Of a stretch of 8,485 nucleotides of DNA, positions 5,871 through 8,485 are shown one piece after another. The stretch lies in assembly GCA_903928325.1 (NCBI GenBank), contig CAIYQF010000314.1:1-8485 (forward strand), in the 5' to 3' direction. The DNA comes from an uncultured beta proteobacterium (GTDB lineage: Bacteria; Pseudomonadota; Gammaproteobacteria; Burkholderiales; Burkholderiaceae_C). Under the pieces are notes generated by a model. That model saw nothing but the letters and a program-made list of their open reading frames with translations, had not been told where the DNA came from and ran no database searches. A program made the position numbers and the translations under genes. Each line of letters opens with the position of its first letter. Position 1 is the stretch's first letter.

Positions 5871-6644
5871 ATGAAAAAACTTTTTGCTTGCGATTACTTT
5901 GTTGAAAAAAACTATATAAGCGCTGCCCAGTGCGAACGGTGGGAGAAAAAAATATTTGAGAATTCAGATATTTTTGGACCGGACATTCATCCAGAATATG
6001 GGCAGATGGCGGCATACTATGGAATGATCGAGTCGGGGTTGAATGAAAGCTACTATCGCTACGCTGAGAAGCACAACAAATATCTTTTAAAAGAATTCCA
6101 CGAAGTGAAGGAGATGATTGAGGATATAGGTTCAAAAATACTGCACCGATCAGGCATTAAACCCGGTAGTATTCCATTGGTTCCGCGGGATAAGAAGTAT
6201 TTTTTAATGGCGGGATTTAATATCCAAATAAAAACACTCTCTCTTTATAATATACATACCGATACTGAAGGCTTGATACAGTACCCGGAAAGTATTTTCA
6301 ACAAGGATACCCGACCGTATTCGGCAGTTATTTCTATTAAGCGCACGGCGCAATACAAAAATGACCGGGGAGGCGATCTCGATATTTGGAAAGAGCGCTA
6401 CCTTGCCGATGAGTTGGAAGGGTTTTATAAACCAGACGGCTACCAAGCAAAATCATTCAAGCTGCGTGAGAAAGTTTCCTACGAGGTGGGCAACCTGGTG
6501 ATTTTTGATAGTTTTATGCCGCATGTCGTGATCCCTTTTAAGGTGAAAAAGAAAGACGACAGGCGCATCGTTTTTGTCATGCACTTCAATTACCGCAAGC
6601 ATACGGAGCGCAACCCCTTTCCGCACCTGGAGTACTGGTACTAG
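5871..6644 (+). CDS. Putative 2-oxoglutarate/Fe(II)-type oxygenase, substrate unknown
   Basis: The 257-residue protein is not close to anything I can name, but its C-terminal half has the signature order of the double-stranded beta-helix oxygenases. HTD (His129, Asp131) could supply two iron ligands, GGDLDIW (167-173) resembles the GGE/D-L strand of prolyl-hydroxylase-like enzymes, and GNLVIFDSFMPHVV (207-220) holds the candidate third ligand His218. Arg231 or Arg232, in DDRRIVFVMHFNYR, could bind the 2-oxoglutarate carboxylate. The N-terminal half is helical and charged. ATG 5871 is preferred, after a purine-rich GAAAGAAG; a GTG at 5829 is in frame but falls in a small hairpin. The gene is clearly AT-richer than its neighbours: 21 of 60 bases are G or C in 6241-6300, against 39 of 60 in 6841-6900. 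This suggests later acquisition. Substrate and pathway are unknown; it is not part of known rhodoquinone synthesis. Confidence 0.7.
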   Translation: MKKLFACDYFVEKNYISAAQCERWEKKIFENSDIFGPDIHPEYGQMAAYYGMIESGLNESYYRYAEKHNKYLLKEFHEVKEMIEDIGSKILHRSGIKPGSIPLVPRDKKYFLMAGFNIQIKTLSLYNIHTDTEGLIQYPESIFNKDTRPYSAVISIKRTAQYKNDRGGDLDIWKERYLADELEGFYKPDGYQAKSFKLREKVSYEVGNLVIFDSFMPHVVIPFKVKKKDDRRIVFVMHFNYRKHTERNPFPHLEYWY

Positions 6645-6687
6645 GCTATTGCGCTGGCGCGAACGGGCTTAGGCTGCAGCCCATGTG

Positions 6688-6703
6688 GTACTATAAATAG
6701 AAC
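6688..6703 (+). promoter_or_regulatory. Promoter and candidate operator of the GntR regulator
   Basis: GTnCTAT-nn-ATAGnAC is a 16-bp imperfect dyad (12 of 16 positions symmetric) containing TATAAA, a good -10 element, at 6692-6697. TTAGGC lies 17 bp upstream of it but is a poor -35. HutC-type GntR regulators commonly bind GT...TATA...AC dyads over their own promoters, so autoregulation is likely. The start codon is 20 bp downstream of TATAAA. Confidence 0.45.
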
Positions 6704-6717
6704 GTTTAGCCGTTCAC

Positions 6718-7455
6718 ATGCTCCAATCCGTCCACGCCATCTTTGCCGACAGTCCGGTTCCGCTGTATTCCCAGCTGGCGGACTTGCTGCGCCAGCGGAT
6801 ATTGCGCGGTGTGTGGGCACCGGGCAGCAAGGTTGCGTCGCTGGAGGCGCTGGTCGGCGAATTTCAGGTGGCTCGCGTCACGGTGCGCCAAGCCATTGAG
6901 ATATTGTCCCGCGAGGGCCTGTTGCTGCCGCAGCGCGGTCGTGGCACTTTTGTGGCCGAGCAGGTGCAATCCGAGCGTTCACTGAAGCTAGAAACCTCGC
7001 TCCAAGGCTTGGCCGATGCCTACCGCAACGACAAACCCAAGCTCACGCTCATTGAGGAGGCGGGGGTTCAACCCGAACTTGCAGTGGCAGATGGGCGCGC
7101 TGCGCCTGCCTACCAGTACCTGCGGCGGGTGCATTCGCGCGACGACGCGGCCTACTGCGTGGCGGCTATCTATATCGACCAACGGGCCTTTTGCCTGGCG
7201 CCTAAGCGCTTTCGCCAAGAGACCGTCGTGCCTGTGCTCATGGACTTGCCGCAGGTGGAGATTGCCTCGGCCAGCCAAACGCTACGCATTTCCACCGCCG
7301 ATGTGGAAACCGCCCGCCTGCTCCAGGTGCCGGTGAACTCGCCAGTGGCAGAGGTGCGCCGCGTGTGCCTCTCGCCCGACGGGACGGTGCTGTACCTTGG
7401 GGAGATCACGTACCGCGGTGATTTCATTGAATTCGTGATGCAGCTCACGCTTTGA
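6718..7455 (+). CDS. GntR family transcriptional regulator, HutC type (HTH plus UTRA)
   Basis: The 245-residue protein has an N-terminal winged helix-turn-helix at about 14-80, seen in VPLYSQLADLLRQRILRG, PGSKVASLEALVGEF, VARVTVRQAIEIL and GLLLPQRGRGTFVAE. The usual LPSER stretch reads VASLE here. The C-terminal part (about 95-240) fits a UTRA effector domain, with YLRRVHSRDDAAYCVAAIYID and a closing GEITYRGDFIEFVMQL. It binds DNA as a dimer and is normally released by a small metabolite. ATG 6718 gives the full HTH but lacks a clear ribosome-binding site. It is followed 36 bp downstream by the solute-binding protein gene, so it probably regulates that operon and itself. The effector cannot be read from sequence. 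Confidence 0.9.
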   Translation: MLQSVHAIFADSPVPLYSQLADLLRQRILRGVWAPGSKVASLEALVGEFQVARVTVRQAIEILSREGLLLPQRGRGTFVAEQVQSERSLKLETSLQGLADAYRNDKPKLTLIEEAGVQPELAVADGRAAPAYQYLRRVHSRDDAAYCVAAIYIDQRAFCLAPKRFRQETVVPVLMDLPQVEIASASQTLRISTADVETARLLQVPVNSPVAEVRRVCLSPDGTVLYLGEITYRGDFIEFVMQLTL

Positions 7456-7491
7456 GCGCTTTCCCATTTCCTGTTTGTTCAAGAGGTTCCT

Positions 7492-8475
7492 ATGCCAACC
7501 TGGTTGCGCCTTGTTCGTTCTGTGCTGGCAGTTGCCGGTGTGTTGCTGGCCTTGGCTTCGGGTGTCCACGCGCAGGCCTACCCGACCAAGCCGATTCACC
7601 TCATCGTGCCCTGGCCTGCCGGTGGTGTGGTTGACTTGGCGGCGCGCCAAATGGGAATCCGGCTGCAGGCGGCGCTGGGGCAACCCATCGTTATTGAAAA
7701 CAAGGTCGGTGCGGGCGGTAATCTGGGCGCAGACCAGGTGGTCCGGGCCAGTGCGGACGGCTACACCCTGCTATTTACCTCTACGGCCCTGACCGTAAGT
7801 ACCGCAGTGGGCGCAAAAATGTCTTTCGATGCGGTCAAAGACCTCGAGCGCGTGGCCCTGGTAGCTTACGCCCCGTCGGTTTTGGTGGTGAGCCAGGCCA
7901 GCACCATCCAGTCGGTACAGGACTTGGTTAAGGCGGCGCGCTCGCAACCGGGTCGGCTCAACTACGCTTCCGCCGGAGTGGGTTCACCGGCGCACATGAC
8001 GGGTGAGTTGTTCAAGGCGCGCCAGCAGCTGTTTATCTTGCACATTCCGTATACCGGGGCGCCAGCGGCCATGGTGGACCAGATAGCAGGTCGGGTTGAT
8101 TTCCATTTTGCCAATGCGGCTGTGGCACTGCCGCAAATCAAGGCCGGCAAGGTGCGCGCCTTGGCGGTCACCAGCGCCCAACGCATGCCCGGGTTGCCCC
8201 AGATTCCGACCATGGCCGAAGCTGGAATGGATAAATTTGAGGCCGACCAGTGGCTCGGGCTACTGGCGCCTAAAGGAACGCCGGCAGACGCCACAGCCCG
8301 TCTGGTAGTCGAAATCAACAAGATACTGGCGCAAGAGGATTTCGCAGCGGCCTTAGCCAACGCGGGCATGTCCGCCGCCAAGGCGGGTCGGGCCGAGGGC
8401 TTTGATGCCTATTTCAGGCAAGACCTTGCCCAGTGGACGGCCGTGGTCAAGGCAGCCAATATCAAACCGGAGTAA
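7492..8475 (+). CDS. Bug/TctC-family periplasmic solute-binding protein
   Basis: The 327-residue protein begins with a signal peptide ending VHA|QA (cleavage after about residue 27), then YPTKPIHLIVPWPAGGVVDLAAR, the start of the Bug fold, whose loop contacts carboxylate ligands. GQPIVIENKVGAGGNLGADQVVRASADGYTLL, LNYASAGVGSPAHM and HIPYTGAPAAMVDQIAGRVDF follow in the usual order, and the length is standard. Bug proteins are found in large numbers in Burkholderiales. They capture organic acids or related compounds in the periplasm for tripartite tricarboxylate transporters, although many lack a dedicated TctA/TctB pair and some act as sensors. No such pair is in the window. AAGAGG at 7481-7486 is a good ribosome-binding site for ATG 7492. 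It probably forms an operon with the GntR gene, with more genes past the right edge. The ligand is unknown. Confidence 0.93.
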   Translation: MPTWLRLVRSVLAVAGVLLALASGVHAQAYPTKPIHLIVPWPAGGVVDLAARQMGIRLQAALGQPIVIENKVGAGGNLGADQVVRASADGYTLLFTSTALTVSTAVGAKMSFDAVKDLERVALVAYAPSVLVVSQASTIQSVQDLVKAARSQPGRLNYASAGVGSPAHMTGELFKARQQLFILHIPYTGAPAAMVDQIAGRVDFHFANAAVALPQIKAGKVRALAVTSAQRMPGLPQIPTMAEAGMDKFEADQWLGLLAPKGTPADATARLVVEINKILAQEDFAAALANAGMSAAKAGRAEGFDAYFRQDLAQWTAVVKAANIKPE

Positions 8476-8485
8476 GCCCTTGCCC

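Noticed and set aside
7962..8381. Minus-strand open frame opposite the solute-binding protein gene
   Set aside because: It is a shadow of a confidently identified Bug-family gene and has no ribosome-binding site or known domain.

Overview
The window looks like chromosome from a betaproteobacterium of the Burkholderiales, most likely a Comamonadaceae member close to Rhodoferax. The signs are a phasin of the polyhydroxyalkanoate (PHA) type, a stand-alone Bug-type solute-binding protein, a GntR/HutC regulator, and an RquA-type rhodoquinone enzyme, which is found in only a few proteobacterial lineages including Rhodoferax. This placement is inferred from protein content; there is no rRNA in the window.

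Left part (1-4102, minus strand): reading leftward, a magnesium-type P-type ATPase (mgtA) is followed by a small lipoprotein of unknown function, a membrane-anchored 125-residue protein, and an exported protein that runs off the left edge. The last two are nearly abutting and probably co-transcribed. Their functions are unknown, although the exported one has a His-rich start to its mature part.

Middle part (4103-6644): mgtA and a phasin gene diverge from a 226-bp intergenic region rich in signals. It holds an FNR-like box, a long hairpin with a T-run reading toward mgtA, a possible short leader ORF, and a TTGC/GCAA dyad in front of the phasin. After the phasin terminator comes rquA, which makes rhodoquinone, the electron carrier for fumarate reduction under low oxygen. 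A perfect FNR/ANR palindrome lies in front of rquA. Next is an AT-rich gene for a protein with an HxD...H...R pattern like a 2-oxoglutarate/Fe(II) oxygenase, again with an FNR-like box upstream. Three FNR-like sites, all in the gaps of one 2.5-kb stretch, suggest that this segment is a low-oxygen response cluster joining quinone remodelling, carbon storage, Mg2+ transport and an unstudied oxygenase-like protein. This is the most interesting signal in the window, and it is an inference from sequence motifs.

Right part (6645-8485): a GntR-family regulator (HTH plus UTRA domain) has a dyad overlapping its presumed -10 element. It is followed 36 bp later by a Bug/TctC-type periplasmic binding protein. 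This looks like the start of a catabolic or uptake operon that continues past the right edge. No RNA genes, insertion sequences, CRISPR arrays or prophage genes were seen.
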